From NCBI RefSeq assembly GCF_900114255.1, contig NZ_FOSL01000004.1:1-64000 (forward strand): a stretch of 64,000 bases of DNA, in the 5' to 3' direction. Of the stretch, positions 1 through 9,127 are shown piece by piece. The notes beneath the pieces are model-generated. The model was not told where the DNA came from. It did no database searches and saw nothing but the letters and a program-made list of their open reading frames with translations. The first letter of the stretch is position 1. Each line of letters opens with the position of its first letter. The translations under genes and the position numbers were made by a program. Origin of the DNA: Neomesorhizobium albiziae. Its GTDB lineage: Bacteria; Pseudomonadota; Alphaproteobacteria; Rhizobiales; Rhizobiaceae.

Positions 1-300
1 CCGGCTTGCGGCCTCGTCACCGGGCTTGCCTCCGGCAAAGTCATCGCCGACCGCGCCTATGACGCCGACAGCCTCCACGACACCATCCTCGACGAAGGCG
101 GCCAGCCCGTCATCCCGCCACGCCGCCATCGCAAATACCAGCACAGCTACGACAAGATCGCCTACCGGCAGCGCTGGGGGATCGAGGGATTCTTCGCCAA
201 ACTCAAGCAGTGGCGCCGCATCGCAACCCGCTACGACAAACTCGCCGCCACATTCCTCGGCTTCGTAAAGCTCGTCAGCATCATGCTCTGGCTCAAATAA
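1..300 (+). mobile_element. IS5-family transposase, C-terminal end (cut by window edge)
   Basis: The frame is open from base 1 to a TAA at 298-300 and encodes the last 99 residues of a DDE transposase. A conserved Asp sits in the context ADRAYDADSL, and the conserved Glu region reads WGIEGFFAKLKQWRRIATRY followed by the hydrophobic C-terminus typical of IS5/IS427-type enzymes. The 5' part lies outside the window, so I cannot say whether the element is intact. The right end of the element must lie within 301-318, because the stop codon of the next gene, paoC on the opposite strand, is at 319-321. The insertion therefore sits directly behind the molybdenum hydroxylase operon and marks this end of the window as a mobile region. 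Confidence 0.8.
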
Positions 301-318
301 TTAAATCGTCACTACAAC

Positions 319-2535
319 CTAGACCTCGGCGTTCAAAATGTCCTCGATAAGGATCGGCAACTTCCGAATTCGCGTCCCTGTCGCATGAAAGACGGCGTTT
401 GCGATGGCTGGCGCGGTGCCCACCAGGGCAATCTCGCCAAGCCCCTTGACGCCGAGCGGATTGACATGGGGGTCGACCTCATTCGCGAACAACACCTCCA
501 GTTTCGGAATGTCGAGATTAACAGGAACGAGATAATCAGCCATATGAGCGTTGACCGGTCGCCCATCGCGCGCATCCAGAACGGTCCGTTCCATTAAAGC
601 CATGCCCATGCCTCCGATCATGCCGCTCGTGCATTGGCTTTTGGCAAGCAGGGGATTTACCACCCGCCCGATGCCATACGCGCCGACAAGTCGGCGCACC
701 CTGATGGTGCCAACGTCGGGGTCGATGGCAACTTCTGCAAAAACCGCTCCGAAGGAATGCATCGAATATTTTTCGGCAGTTTCCGGATCGCGTTTAGCCG
801 AACCGTCGGCTTCGATCGGGTTACCGGCCTTTGTCAGGATCTCCTGGTAGGAGAGCCCCGGCGACGTATCTCCGCGCCGACGCAGCCTCCCTTCGGCCCA
901 TTCGACAGCCTCCATCGAGGCTCCAAAGACAGGCGAACTCTGATCCGCTATCGCGCGTTTGGCAGCCTCCGACTTCGCCTCCAGACAGGCCGCGCGAATT
1001 GCGGATCCGACAGATGCCATGGTCCAGGAGCCGCCGTGGGATGGCGTTGGTGGGTAAGCCGTAGTGCCCAGCCGAAACCGCACCTGTTCCGGCGGCAACC
1101 CCAGGAATTCGGCTGCCACCTGCGTCATGGATGTGTAGGTGCCCGGCCCCATGTCGCTGGCGGCTGCTTCGACCTCGGCCGTTCCGTCGACCAGGATGCG
1201 TACCCTGGCGCTCGCCGGCGCATGGAAAGCAGGATACGTCGCGGTCGCCGTGCCCATGCCGATCAGCAGGCGTCCGTCGCGCATCGAGCGAGGATCGCTA
1301 GTCCTTTGCGCCCAGCCAATGCGCTCCGCGCCAAGTTCGTAGCACTCGATCAGCGAGCGACTCGAGAACGGTTTGTTTTCAGCCTCATCGATTTTCGGCT
1401 CGTTGCGGCGTCGAAGTTCGATTGGATCGATACCGAGCTTGTAGGACAGCTCGTCGATAGCGCTTTCGAGTGCAAAGATGCCGCTTGCTTCGCCCGGCCC
1501 CCGCATATGGTTGGGCGTGCCCGTATCGAGTTGCGCCAGGCGATACTGGGTGCGCACGTTGGGGCAGGAATACAGGTAGTCGGTGACGGCGGTCAGGGCC
1601 TCACTGAACTGCTCATAGCGGCTTGTCTCTCCGGTGCCCTCATGGATCACGCCTGTAAACTTGCCATCGGCCGTTGCACCGAGTGCAACCCTCTGAAGCG
1701 AGCGCGGCCGATGGCCGGTGGTGAAGAACATCTGCTTGCGGGTGAGCACAAGTTTGACGGGCTTGCCGACATGACGCGCAGCAAGCGCGGCAAGCGTCAC
1801 GTGCGGCCACGTCCTGAGGCTCGTGCCAAAAGCGCCACCGATGAAGGGACAGATGACCTCGACGTTCTCGGTCGGCAGCCCGAAAACCGCAGCGATTTCG
1901 GCCTGCTCATTGACGAGAAACTGGCTCTTGCTCCACAGCGTCAGTCGATCGCCGTTCCAGGCGGCGACCGTCGCATGCGGCTCCATCGGATTGTGGTTTT
2001 CACGGGCGATGTCATAGATTTCGTCCACTTTGACGGCTGCACCTGCCACGGCGGCATCGGCATTGCCCCGCGATTTATCCGCCCCCGCTCCCGGAACGGT
2101 TCTGGCTACCTGCGGATCCGCGTGATCGACAACGGGTTGACGCGTTTCATAGCTGACACGCAGGGCAGCCGCGGCGCGTTCGGCATGGTCGATGGAATCC
2201 GCCACGACGATGGCGACAGGCTGCCCGTAGAAGAGCACGCTGTCGTCTTGCAGCACATGGAGCCGCTCGCCCACCGCTGGATCGATGATTGCCTTGTGGG
2301 GCAGATAGGGCAGTTTCGGAGCATTGCGATGCGTGATCAGCGCAACGACACCGGGCATGCGCTCGACCTCGCCGCCTTCGAATCCGACGACCCGACCAAG
2401 GCCGACAGTCGCGCTCACAATGACGGCATAGCGCTGGCCAGGCTGGTTGAAATCGGCGGCATAACGAGCCTTGCCTGTGGTCTTCGTGTGCCCGTCGACA
2501 CGCGTCAACGGCCTTCCAATGACGTTCGTGTTCAT
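319..2535 (-). CDS. paoC: Aldehyde oxidoreductase, molybdenum-binding subunit (PaoC/XDH family)
   Basis: This 738-residue protein has the length and layout of the molybdopterin-binding large subunit of three-subunit xanthine dehydrogenase-family enzymes; E. coli PaoC is about 732 residues. The N-terminal part carries the aldehyde oxidase a/b-hammerhead domain starting GRPLTRVDGHTKTTGKARY. Glycine-rich Mo-cofactor segments such as FIGGAFGTS and the C-terminal GLGEIALVG follow; the Glu at about residue 701 is the expected catalytic base. The family oxidises aldehydes or heteroaromatics with water as oxygen donor. Its start overlaps the stop of the FAD subunit by 4 bases, implying translational coupling. 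It is the last gene of the operon. No XdhC/PaoD-type maturation chaperone lies in the window. The substrate cannot be read from the sequence. Confidence 0.9.
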   Translation of the reverse strand: MNTNVIGRPLTRVDGHTKTTGKARYAADFNQPGQRYAVIVSATVGLGRVVGFEGGEVERMPGVVALITHRNAPKLPYLPHKAIIDPAVGERLHVLQDDSVLFYGQPVAIVVADSIDHAERAAAALRVSYETRQPVVDHADPQVARTVPGAGADKSRGNADAAVAGAAVKVDEIYDIARENHNPMEPHATVAAWNGDRLTLWSKSQFLVNEQAEIAAVFGLPTENVEVICPFIGGAFGTSLRTWPHVTLAALAARHVGKPVKLVLTRKQMFFTTGHRPRSLQRVALGATADGKFTGVIHEGTGETSRYEQFSEALTAVTDYLYSCPNVRTQYRLAQLDTGTPNHMRGPGEASGIFALESAIDELSYKLGIDPIELRRRNEPKIDEAENKPFSSRSLIECYELGAERIGWAQRTSDPRSMRDGRLLIGMGTATATYPAFHAPASARVRILVDGTAEVEAAASDMGPGTYTSMTQVAAEFLGLPPEQVRFRLGTTAYPPTPSHGGSWTMASVGSAIRAACLEAKSEAAKRAIADQSSPVFGASMEAVEWAEGRLRRRGDTSPGLSYQEILTKAGNPIEADGSAKRDPETAEKYSMHSFGAVFAEVAIDPDVGTIRVRRLVGAYGIGRVVNPLLAKSQCTSGMIGGMGMALMERTVLDARDGRPVNAHMADYLVPVNLDIPKLEVLFANEVDPHVNPLGVKGLGEIALVGTAPAIANAVFHATGTRIRKLPILIEDILNAEV

Positions 2536-3509
2536 GCGATCTCTCCCGCCATTTCCAACGTCCGGACGATTGTCCTGGGCAGGAGCGTGACCTTGAAGGC
2601 GTTATGATGCAGTGGCCGGGCGCCCTCGGTCGCTAGTTGAGCGGCTTCCACGAAGGCCTGCCTGTCGGGCTTTCTTCCAGCGAGCGCTGCCTCGCACGCG
2701 CGCAGCCGCCAGGGACGCGTGCCAACCCCGCCGACTGCAATGCGCGCCTCGCGAATGACGCCATCCTCGATTGCGAGGGCGGCTGCGGCCGATACCAAGG
2801 CGAACTCGTAAGAAGCGCGGTCGCGAACCTTCAGGTAGCGCGCATTGCGTGCATGCGGTCCGCCCGGCACGCGCAGTTCGAGGATCAGCTCGCCTGGCAG
2901 CAGCGTGTGTTCGAGATGCGGCGTGTCCGCTGGCAGCCTGAAGAGTTCCTCGACCGGGAAGCTGCGTTCGCCTTTCGGACCTCGGACCCGCACGGTGGCA
3001 TCGAGTGCCACGAGAGCTACAGCGACATCCGAGGGATGCGTCGCCACGCAATAGTTGCTCGTGCCGAGGATGGCGTGTCCTGCGTTCAGTCCCTCGATCG
3101 CGGCGCAGCCCGATCCCGGCGTGCGCTTGTTGCAGCCGACATCGAGCATGCGGAAGTAAGGACAGCGGACCCGTTGCAACAGGTTCCCGCCCAGGGACGC
3201 CATGTTGCGCAACTGCGGCGAAGCGCCTTCGATCAGGCTTTCCGCGACCAACGGCTGCAGACGCTGGACATTGCTGTCGGCGGCGACCTCGGCCATGCGC
3301 GCGAGCGCGCCGATGACCAGGTCTTGACCTTCCACACGGATGCCGCCTAACGGCAGTCTGTTGATGTCGATGAGGCGTTCAGGACGCTCGACCTCTTCGC
3401 GCATGAGGTCAACAAGCGTAGTCCCACCGGCAATATAGCGCCCGCCCGCAGCTGCGGCCGCGATGGCTTCTTGGGCACTACCGGGCTTATCCAACAAGAA
3501 GGGAAACAT
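2532..3509 (-). CDS. paoB: Aldehyde oxidoreductase, FAD-binding subunit with extra Fe-S motif (PaoB-like)
   Basis: The 325-residue protein matches the FAD-binding middle subunit of the molybdenum hydroxylase family: FAD-loop motif AGGTTLVDLM near residues 27-36, a second flavin segment ASLGGNLLQRVRC, and a C-terminal CO-dehydrogenase flavoprotein domain. Cysteines at about 116, 126, 135 and 154 lie in an insertion (RCPYF, GCNKR, PGSGC, SNYC) that matches the additional 4Fe-4S site known from E. coli PaoB and is absent from most xanthine dehydrogenase FAD subunits. This is the best evidence that the operon is of the PaoABC type. It lies 3 bases downstream of paoA and overlaps paoC by 4 bases. 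Confidence 0.9.
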   Translation of the reverse strand: MFPFLLDKPGSAQEAIAAAAAGGRYIAGGTTLVDLMREEVERPERLIDINRLPLGGIRVEGQDLVIGALARMAEVAADSNVQRLQPLVAESLIEGASPQLRNMASLGGNLLQRVRCPYFRMLDVGCNKRTPGSGCAAIEGLNAGHAILGTSNYCVATHPSDVAVALVALDATVRVRGPKGERSFPVEELFRLPADTPHLEHTLLPGELILELRVPGGPHARNARYLKVRDRASYEFALVSAAAALAIEDGVIREARIAVGGVGTRPWRLRACEAALAGRKPDRQAFVEAAQLATEGARPLHHNAFKVTLLPRTIVRTLEMAGEIA

Positions 3510-3512
3510 GGG

Positions 3513-4154
3513 TCATGTCCTCCTTGCTGCGTCCGCGACTGCTTCGACGATGCCTGGATAGGCACCGCAGCGGCATATATTGCCGCTCATCCAGAACTGG
3601 ATTTCCTCGGGCGATCCTGCGTGACCTTCGGCGATGCAACCTATCCCGGACATGATCTGGCCGGGGGTGCAGAAACCGCATTGCAGGCCCTCGTGTGCGA
3701 CGAAGGCTTGCTGAAGAGGATGGAGCTCGCCGTTCTTTTCCAGCCCTTCGATAGTCTGGATGTCGGCACCATCGTACATGGACGCCAGTGTCAGGCAGGA
3801 GACGATGCGCCTGCCATCGACGAGAATCGTGCAGGCCCCGCAAGCTCCCTGATTGCAGCCCTTCTTGGTGCCGGGGAGGTCCAGCGTCTCGCGCAGTACG
3901 TCGAGCAGCGACTGCCTTGTGTCCAGTTCCAGTTCCTTCGATTCGCCATTGACGATGAGCCTGATTGATCCAACAGGCAGAGCTTCTGTTCCAACCGCGT
4001 CGGCTGACAGCGCGTCTCCAGAAGGGATGGCCGCCAGCGACGCAGCGCCGCCAGCCAACTGCAGGACGGCTCGCCGTGATAATGGTGAGGAGGCAAGGGG
4101 GGAACTTTCGTCCATTCCTGCCTTGCCTGAGGGTGTCAGGTGTCGGTTGGTCAT
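3513..4154 (-). CDS. paoA: Aldehyde oxidoreductase, 2Fe-2S subunit with Tat signal (PaoA-like)
   Basis: The start at 4154 is chosen because a GGAGG ribosome-binding site lies just upstream, giving 213 residues. A twin-arginine signal (SRRAVLQLAGG, residues 26-36) predicts export of the folded heterotrimer to the periplasm, as in E. coli PaoABC. The plant-type cluster has cysteines at about 100, 105, 108 and 120 (GCNQGACGAC). The C-terminal all-helical domain holds the second cluster with cysteines at about 159, 162, 194 and 196 (CGFC and CRC). The subunit passes electrons from the Mo site to FAD. It is the first gene of a paoABC operon, with an AraC-type regulator gene starting about 1.1 kb upstream on the same strand. 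Confidence 0.9.
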   Translation of the reverse strand: MTNRHLTPSGKAGMDESSPLASSPLSRRAVLQLAGGAASLAAIPSGDALSADAVGTEALPVGSIRLIVNGESKELELDTRQSLLDVLRETLDLPGTKKGCNQGACGACTILVDGRRIVSCLTLASMYDGADIQTIEGLEKNGELHPLQQAFVAHEGLQCGFCTPGQIMSGIGCIAEGHAGSPEEIQFWMSGNICRCGAYPGIVEAVADAARRT

Positions 4155-4339
4155 ATTCGCCTCCTGGCCGCCTACGTGACGGGACTCGGACCGCAATGCC
4201 TTGCGGCTCCCGTTGGACAAGCTAGCCACACATCGCTTGCGAACCAGCGCTCCAAGTGCTGCTTTTTGTACCCCAGTGCTGTCGTGCGAAGACCCCGCAA
4301 TTTGTTCACGCGAGTGTGATGACATCGCAAGATGTGCTC

Positions 4340-5245
4340 CTAACGACGGCGAATGCGTCGCCATACCCCAGGGGTGATATTCACGATTCTGACAAAGGCG
4401 CGGGTGAAGTGGCTCTGATCGGCAAATCCGCAATGATATGCAATTTCATCGATTGGCAGCTTGGAGTTCAGGAGCAGATCCTTTGCGCGCTCAACACGCT
4501 GGATCTGCAGCCATTGCAGCGGCGGTACGCCCACTGCGGACTTGAACGCCCGCGCGAAGTGACTGCGGGACAGGCCGCATGCGCGAGCAAGTTCATCGAG
4601 GCCGATCTCCCCATTGAGATTTGCCATCAGCATGTCCTTTGCCCGGCGCTCCTGCCAGCGCGCCAGGCCACCGCGCACCGGTTGCACCACAGCCGGCTGC
4701 TCTGAGTAGGACGCCGTGAGATGAGTCAGTAGCGCCAATGCGACATGGTCGGAAAAGAGCTGACTGACGGCGTTCGGTTGCTCGAAGGCGGGCGCGAGAC
4801 ACTCGCCAAGATTTCTGACGATGTCGTCGTGGAACGCCACGCCGCTGGCTGTCCGAAGGGATTCCACCCGTCGCAGACCGTTTTCCTCGTGGAAGTTCCG
4901 CAGAACCCCGCGTGAGATATACATCGAGATGCAGTCCACGTTTCCACGTGTCACCGATGCGTGCTCGTCATTCAGATCCAGAAACAGGAACTGCCCGCGA
5001 TGAAGCGGCATCATCGGGGTCGGCACATCGTTGACCCAGTATGGGATCGAAGGCAGAGCATTTCGCTGCAGGCAAATGAGATAGCCGTCGCGCCTTTCCA
5101 TGCGGACGGGGTGTCCGGCGCCCGGCACATCCCATTGGAGCCGGCTGCCGACGATTTCCGCCAGATGCAAGTAACGCGTGGAGAGGGTTCGCGGCTCTTC
5201 GAGTCCGACAAATCTGCCTATGCTGCGGACGATCTCCGTTCCCAT
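4340..5245 (-). CDS. AraC family transcriptional regulator
   Basis: This 301-residue protein has an N-terminal sensor domain resembling the AraC-binding-like domain of FeaR/NphR-type regulators. Its C-terminal AraC DNA-binding domain has two helix-turn-helix units: GLDELARACGLSRSHFARAF and DEIAYHCGFADQSHFTRAF, ending in ITPGVWR. It is read in the same direction as paoABC and lies 185 bases upstream, so it is the obvious candidate activator of that operon in response to an aldehyde or aromatic inducer. That role is inferred from position only. Confidence 0.85.
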   Translation of the reverse strand: MGTEIVRSIGRFVGLEEPRTLSTRYLHLAEIVGSRLQWDVPGAGHPVRMERRDGYLICLQRNALPSIPYWVNDVPTPMMPLHRGQFLFLDLNDEHASVTRGNVDCISMYISRGVLRNFHEENGLRRVESLRTASGVAFHDDIVRNLGECLAPAFEQPNAVSQLFSDHVALALLTHLTASYSEQPAVVQPVRGGLARWQERRAKDMLMANLNGEIGLDELARACGLSRSHFARAFKSAVGVPPLQWLQIQRVERAKDLLLNSKLPIDEIAYHCGFADQSHFTRAFVRIVNITPGVWRRIRRR

Positions 5246-5383
5246 CGCACTCTCAAGTTATGAAGGTAAACTCGAAGCTTAACGGAGCTGATCGGCAACT
5301 CAATCTAAATCTCCATGAGGATAAGCGACGACTGGCGATACGCCATGCCGCCCGCCGTGGCAGTGTGTGAATGTTCTGCTCTG

Positions 5384-5486
5384 GAGCATTTTGCAGCCAA
5401 ATGGAATCATTTGGCGTCCGCATAAATGCGGCAAAACAAATGGTTAGAGCGAGTTACCGGTTCTGAAAGAACCGGAACCGCTCTAG
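5384..5486. repeat. Interspersed palindromic repeat, family 1, copy A
   Basis: This is the main content of the 445-base gap between the AraC gene and the small gene at 5691. The copy begins GAGCATTTTGCAGCC and folds into three hairpins: GCCAAATG/CATTTGGC, CCGCA/TGCGG, and a longer arm pairing AGAGCG and CCGGTTCT with AGAACCGG and CGCTCT. Further copies lie at 28904-29004, 30648-30750 and 62178-62251. Apart from this repeat I see no recognisable gene in 5246-5690. Confidence 0.85.
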
Positions 5487-5690
5487 AGGAGCAACCAGGG
5501 ATCGATCGACCCCTGATCAAATACTTCTACGAATTCGGTGCGGAGCCTGTTCGATCACGCTGTTGTCACGCAGCGTAAGGCATCGCAGCGTGTATGATGC
5601 TCAGATGTACGTGGGCCTTCCTGACGACGGCAGTTCATCCGGCCTGAGCCTCTGAAACGCGCGAACTTTGTCGCGCGGGGAGGCTTGAGT

Positions 5691-5858
5691 ATGACGCCGC
5701 GCCGATTCCAACGCTGGACTGAAAACGAGCTGGACCAATTGCGTCTCCTAGCGCGCGGACGCGTTCGCGTGCCTGCAATTGCACGCGTACTTGGCAGAAC
5801 GATCAGTTCCGTCCGCACCAAAGCATCGGCTGAGGGCATAAGCCTTGTCGAGGCCTAG
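5691..5858 (+). CDS. Small SANT/Myb-like helix-turn-helix protein (55 aa)
   Basis: A 55-codon frame begins at an ATG preceded by GGGGAGG about 8 bases upstream and ends at TAG 5856-5858. The product starts MTPRRFQRWTENEL and continues with an Ala-rich helix and ARVLGRTISSVRTKASAEGI. A Trp-anchored first helix and a third helix of the form R-T-x-x-S-V-R-x-K resemble SANT/Myb-like or GcrA-type DNA-binding modules that occur as small orphan proteins in Rhizobiales. It is convergent with the dctD-like gene, 37 bases away. Function unknown; DNA binding is inferred from the fold-like pattern only. Confidence 0.65.
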   Translation: MTPRRFQRWTENELDQLRLLARGRVRVPAIARVLGRTISSVRTKASAEGISLVEA

Positions 5859-5895
5859 ACCGTTGCGACCAGTGGATCGCCCTGAGCGAAGCCAG

Positions 5896-7221
5896 CTATA
5901 TCGCCCTGACCACGCCATAGCGCGCAATCTTCTCGTTGAGCGTTCGTACGGGGATGCCGAGCCGAGTGGCGGCGGCCTGCGTGCTGCCACCGCAGGCTTC
6001 GAGAGCTTCCCGGATCAACTGCGTCTCGAACGCGACAAGCCTTTCGGGCAATGTGCCCGGTGGCTGCTGGCCGGCGCCTAACGTATTGTTGCCATCGATC
6101 GCCAGGCCCAGGCTGAATCGCTCGGCCGCGGCTTTCAATTCACGCACATTGCCAGGCCAGTTCTGCGCCGAGAGCCTGTCCAGTGTCGCGGGGCGTAGCT
6201 CCGGCGGCTCGACCTTGTGTCGATCCGCAGCCGCCGCCACAAACAGCTTGAACAGCATCGCGATGTCCTCGCGGCGATTTCTCAGCGGGGGAATGTGCAA
6301 CTCCACCGTCGAAAGCCTGAAGTAGAGGTCGCTGCGGAACCGCCCGGCCTCGCTTTCAACCTTCAGGTCCACCTTGCTGGCCGCAATGAATCGCACGTCG
6401 GACGGGACTTCCCGGTTGCCACCCAGAGGTTCGACGACACGTTCCTGTATCACGCGCAACATCTTTGCCTGGAGGCTGAGCGGCATGCTCTCGATCTCAT
6501 CGAGGAGAACCGTTCCACCGTCCGCATACTCGATTTTCCCGACCCGCTTGTCGGACGCGCCGGTAAAGGCACCGCGGTGGTGCCCGAACATTTCGCTTTC
6601 GAAGACGGTTTCGGGAATAGCCGCGCAGTTGATCGCCACGAAGGGGCGACGGCCCCGGCGACCGAAATCATGGAGTGCCCGTGCCGCCACCTCTTTTCCG
6701 GTTCCGGTTTCGCCCCGGATCAAAACGTCGATATCGAGATCCTTGAGCTGCTCGATGCGCGCCCTAACGGCTTGCGCGCCCGGCGATGTTCCAACAAAGC
6801 GCCCTTCGATGCCGGCCGCATCCGCGTTGCGCAGACGAATGAGTTCGTCACTCATGCGGCGGGCGGCCGAAGCACGTTCGACAACCGCGACCAGGTGGTC
6901 AGCGTCATAAGGCTTTTCGAGAAAGTCATGTGCACCGCGACGCATCGCCTCTACGGCAAGGGCGATGTCACCATGTCCGGTCAGAAGAATTATCGGAAGC
7001 TGGGGATCGAACTCCTCGACCATGACAAGCAATTCCATACCGTCGATGCGAGGCATCCTGACGTCCGCGATCACGACATCGTAACGTTGCTCGCGCAGGC
7101 TGCGGAACGCCTGATCGCCATCATCGGCCGTATCCACGGCAAAACCCGACATTTCCAACCAATCGGATGCCGATTGGCGCATGGCGGCGTCGTCGTCCGC
7201 AAAAAGAACTCGCTGTCTCAT
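5896..7221 (-). CDS. Sigma-54-dependent response regulator, DctD-like
   Basis: The 441-residue protein has three domains. A receiver domain spans residues 1-120, with acidic DDD at 9-11, phospho-acceptor Asp53 in IADVRMPRIDG, and Lys103. A sigma-54-interacting AAA+ domain spans about 140-370, with Walker A GETGTGKE at 170-177, the GAFTGA loop at 217-222 and DEIESM at 241-246. A C-terminal Fis-type helix-turn-helix reads QAAATRLGIPVRTLNEKI. This is the layout of DctD, the activator of C4-dicarboxylate transport genes. Its start overlaps the stop of the sensor kinase gene by 4 bases. The nearest candidate targets are two sigma-54 promoters at 16.4 and 17.1 kb, which flank the transporter and the operon that leads into this gene. 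The ligand is unknown, so no gene symbol is given. Confidence 0.9.
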   Translation of the reverse strand: MRQRVLFADDDAAMRQSASDWLEMSGFAVDTADDGDQAFRSLREQRYDVVIADVRMPRIDGMELLVMVEEFDPQLPIILLTGHGDIALAVEAMRRGAHDFLEKPYDADHLVAVVERASAARRMSDELIRLRNADAAGIEGRFVGTSPGAQAVRARIEQLKDLDIDVLIRGETGTGKEVAARALHDFGRRGRRPFVAINCAAIPETVFESEMFGHHRGAFTGASDKRVGKIEYADGGTVLLDEIESMPLSLQAKMLRVIQERVVEPLGGNREVPSDVRFIAASKVDLKVESEAGRFRSDLYFRLSTVELHIPPLRNRREDIAMLFKLFVAAAADRHKVEPPELRPATLDRLSAQNWPGNVRELKAAAERFSLGLAIDGNNTLGAGQQPPGTLPERLVAFETQLIREALEACGGSTQAAATRLGIPVRTLNEKIARYGVVRAI

Positions 7222-9029
7222 AGCGCTGCTTGATACCGGGTGGGTGCAATAGGCTTCGGCAAATGAATGGCAAAGGTTGATCCTTCACCGGAAACGGAAG
7301 TGAATTCCAGTCTTCCGCCGACATCCGCAATCATGGCGCGGGAAATTGACAGCCCCAACCCCAGGCCGTCCCCGGTGACCTTCGTCGTGAAGAAAGGTTC
7401 GGCCACGCGTTCCTTGACCGACTGCTCCATGCCCGTGCCGTTGTCACGGACGAATATCGATATTTCCGACGAGCCCTGCTCGATCCAGACTTCAAGCATG
7501 GGATCCTCGCGGCCCTTCAAAGCATCGACCGCGTTGGCTGCAAGATTGAGAACCACCTGCTGGAGGCGTATCGAATTGCCGCGAACGATCGCCGGTTCCG
7601 GCAAGCCTTCGAACCTCAGCATGACGCCATCCGTCCGGATGCGAGGTTGAATAAGCTCCAGTGCGGATGCGGTGGCGGCTTCGACGTCGACATCCTCCAT
7701 TGTGCCGGCCTCGTTGCGCGCGAATGACTTCAGCGTTTTCACGATCTGCTGGATACGCTTCACGAGATCGCGTGCCTGCCTCACCTTCAAGGACGTGCCT
7801 GACGTATCGCCGCGATCCGTCAGCTTTCCCGCAGCCGCCAGAGTATTTTCCATGGCCGCGAGAGGCTGACTGACTTCATGGACAATGGCCGTCGACATTC
7901 GGCCCAACGCGGCAAGCTTTGCCGACTGGATCAGGGAATCCTGGGTGGTTCGAAGCTCCAGTTCGGTGCGCCTGCGCTCTTCTATCTCGCGATTGAGTTC
8001 GGCGGTGCGTTCGACGACACGCTGTTCAAGCACCTGCCCCTGCATAAGCCGTGTCCGCACCAGCTGGCGGCGTTGGTGCATATACAACCCGGCGCCCCAT
8101 ACCAGCAGACCGGCAAGCGTCGCCGACAGCGAAGAAAGTGCTGCGGTCGACCACACCGGGCTCAAACTCGATCCCGACCACAGCCGCCAGCCATCAGGAT
8201 TGATTGAACGAGACCGCATCATGAAGGCGCCCTTGCCGGGGATTTCCACACGATCCAATGCGGTGACCGACCGGTGGGAACCGGTCAGGACCGGCGCCTT
8301 CATCGCCACCGATTTCCCATCATATTTTCGGACCGAGTCGATTTGAGCAAGGGTATCGGTATTGAGCTCGAATAGCGGCGAATAGCGCCAAGGAGGATAT
8401 CCACTGAGAAAGATGATCCCGTCGCTGTCGGCCAATGCCGTATTCGTGCTGTCTTTTTCCCAGGCTTGCTCGATCCCCAAAAGGTCGATCTTGACGGCGA
8501 CGACACCCATGTTTCGCCCACTGTCCCGGACAACGGACGACAAGAAATACCCTGGCATGCCCGTGGTTACGCCCACTCCGTAGAAACGGCCGCTTCCATA
8601 CTTCATGGCGTCACTGAAGTAAGGCCTGAACTGATAGTTCTGGCCGACGAAACTGCCTGCTTCGGAATAGTTGCTGGCGGCGATCGTGACGCCGACCGAA
8701 TTCAACACATAGACCTCATCGGCCCCCGAATCATTGCCTACGCCACGCAGGTATTCATTTAAAGCCTGGATTTTTGCCGGTATGGGGTGGCGTAGCGTAT
8801 CCTGAAGGCGGCTATCCCTCGCGACGATCGCAGGAAGGTATCGATACCGTTCGATTTCATTCGATACCGAGCGAGAAAGAACGGCTGTCTCGCTGTCGAG
8901 TGCGGCAGCAAGATTGCCCATTCCCGCATGCTCCACGGCGAGCCATGTCGCGATCCCTATGGCGGCCGTAGTCCCTAAAGCCACAACCGGCAAAAACACT
9001 CTTCGACTTCTGAATATCCGTTCAGCCAT
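7218..9029 (-). CDS. Sensor histidine kinase, DctB-like
   Basis: The 603-residue protein has a transmembrane helix at about 12-33, a periplasmic double-Cache sensor region to about 290 containing the FRPYF segment typical of DctB-type carboxylate sensors, and a second transmembrane helix at about 295-317. A coiled-coil linker rich in Glu/Arg follows, then a HisKA domain with phosphorylated His384 (STAIVHEVSQPL) and a HATPase domain with N, G1 and G2 boxes (VLNLAANAVDAL, DNGTGMEQ, GLGLGLSIS). It should sense an extracytoplasmic organic acid and phosphorylate the response regulator encoded by the overlapping downstream gene. Its position at the end of a PHA/CoA-transferase operon suggests a hydroxy- or dicarboxylate ligand, but the sequence does not identify it. 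Confidence 0.9.
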   Translation of the reverse strand: MAERIFRSRRVFLPVVALGTTAAIGIATWLAVEHAGMGNLAAALDSETAVLSRSVSNEIERYRYLPAIVARDSRLQDTLRHPIPAKIQALNEYLRGVGNDSGADEVYVLNSVGVTIAASNYSEAGSFVGQNYQFRPYFSDAMKYGSGRFYGVGVTTGMPGYFLSSVVRDSGRNMGVVAVKIDLLGIEQAWEKDSTNTALADSDGIIFLSGYPPWRYSPLFELNTDTLAQIDSVRKYDGKSVAMKAPVLTGSHRSVTALDRVEIPGKGAFMMRSRSINPDGWRLWSGSSLSPVWSTAALSSLSATLAGLLVWGAGLYMHQRRQLVRTRLMQGQVLEQRVVERTAELNREIEERRRTELELRTTQDSLIQSAKLAALGRMSTAIVHEVSQPLAAMENTLAAAGKLTDRGDTSGTSLKVRQARDLVKRIQQIVKTLKSFARNEAGTMEDVDVEAATASALELIQPRIRTDGVMLRFEGLPEPAIVRGNSIRLQQVVLNLAANAVDALKGREDPMLEVWIEQGSSEISIFVRDNGTGMEQSVKERVAEPFFTTKVTGDGLGLGLSISRAMIADVGGRLEFTSVSGEGSTFAIHLPKPIAPTRYQAAL

Positions 9030-9127
9030 GCAGCCGCGCTCCGGAGACGCTCGCGTCCGTCACGCCCCATTGCACTGTCGATGGCATCCGCACCTCCCAT
9101 GCGCCGCCGGCCCGTCAGGCGGTTTCC

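Noticed and set aside
634-2607. 657-codon open frame on the plus strand
   Set aside because: It lies entirely antisense to paoC, is rich in Arg/Gly without any domain pattern, and has no ribosome-binding site. High GC content keeps the complementary frame open.
5555-5839. 94-codon open frame on the minus strand
   Set aside because: It is antisense to the 55-codon plus-strand gene, which has a far better ribosome-binding site and a helix-turn-helix-like product.
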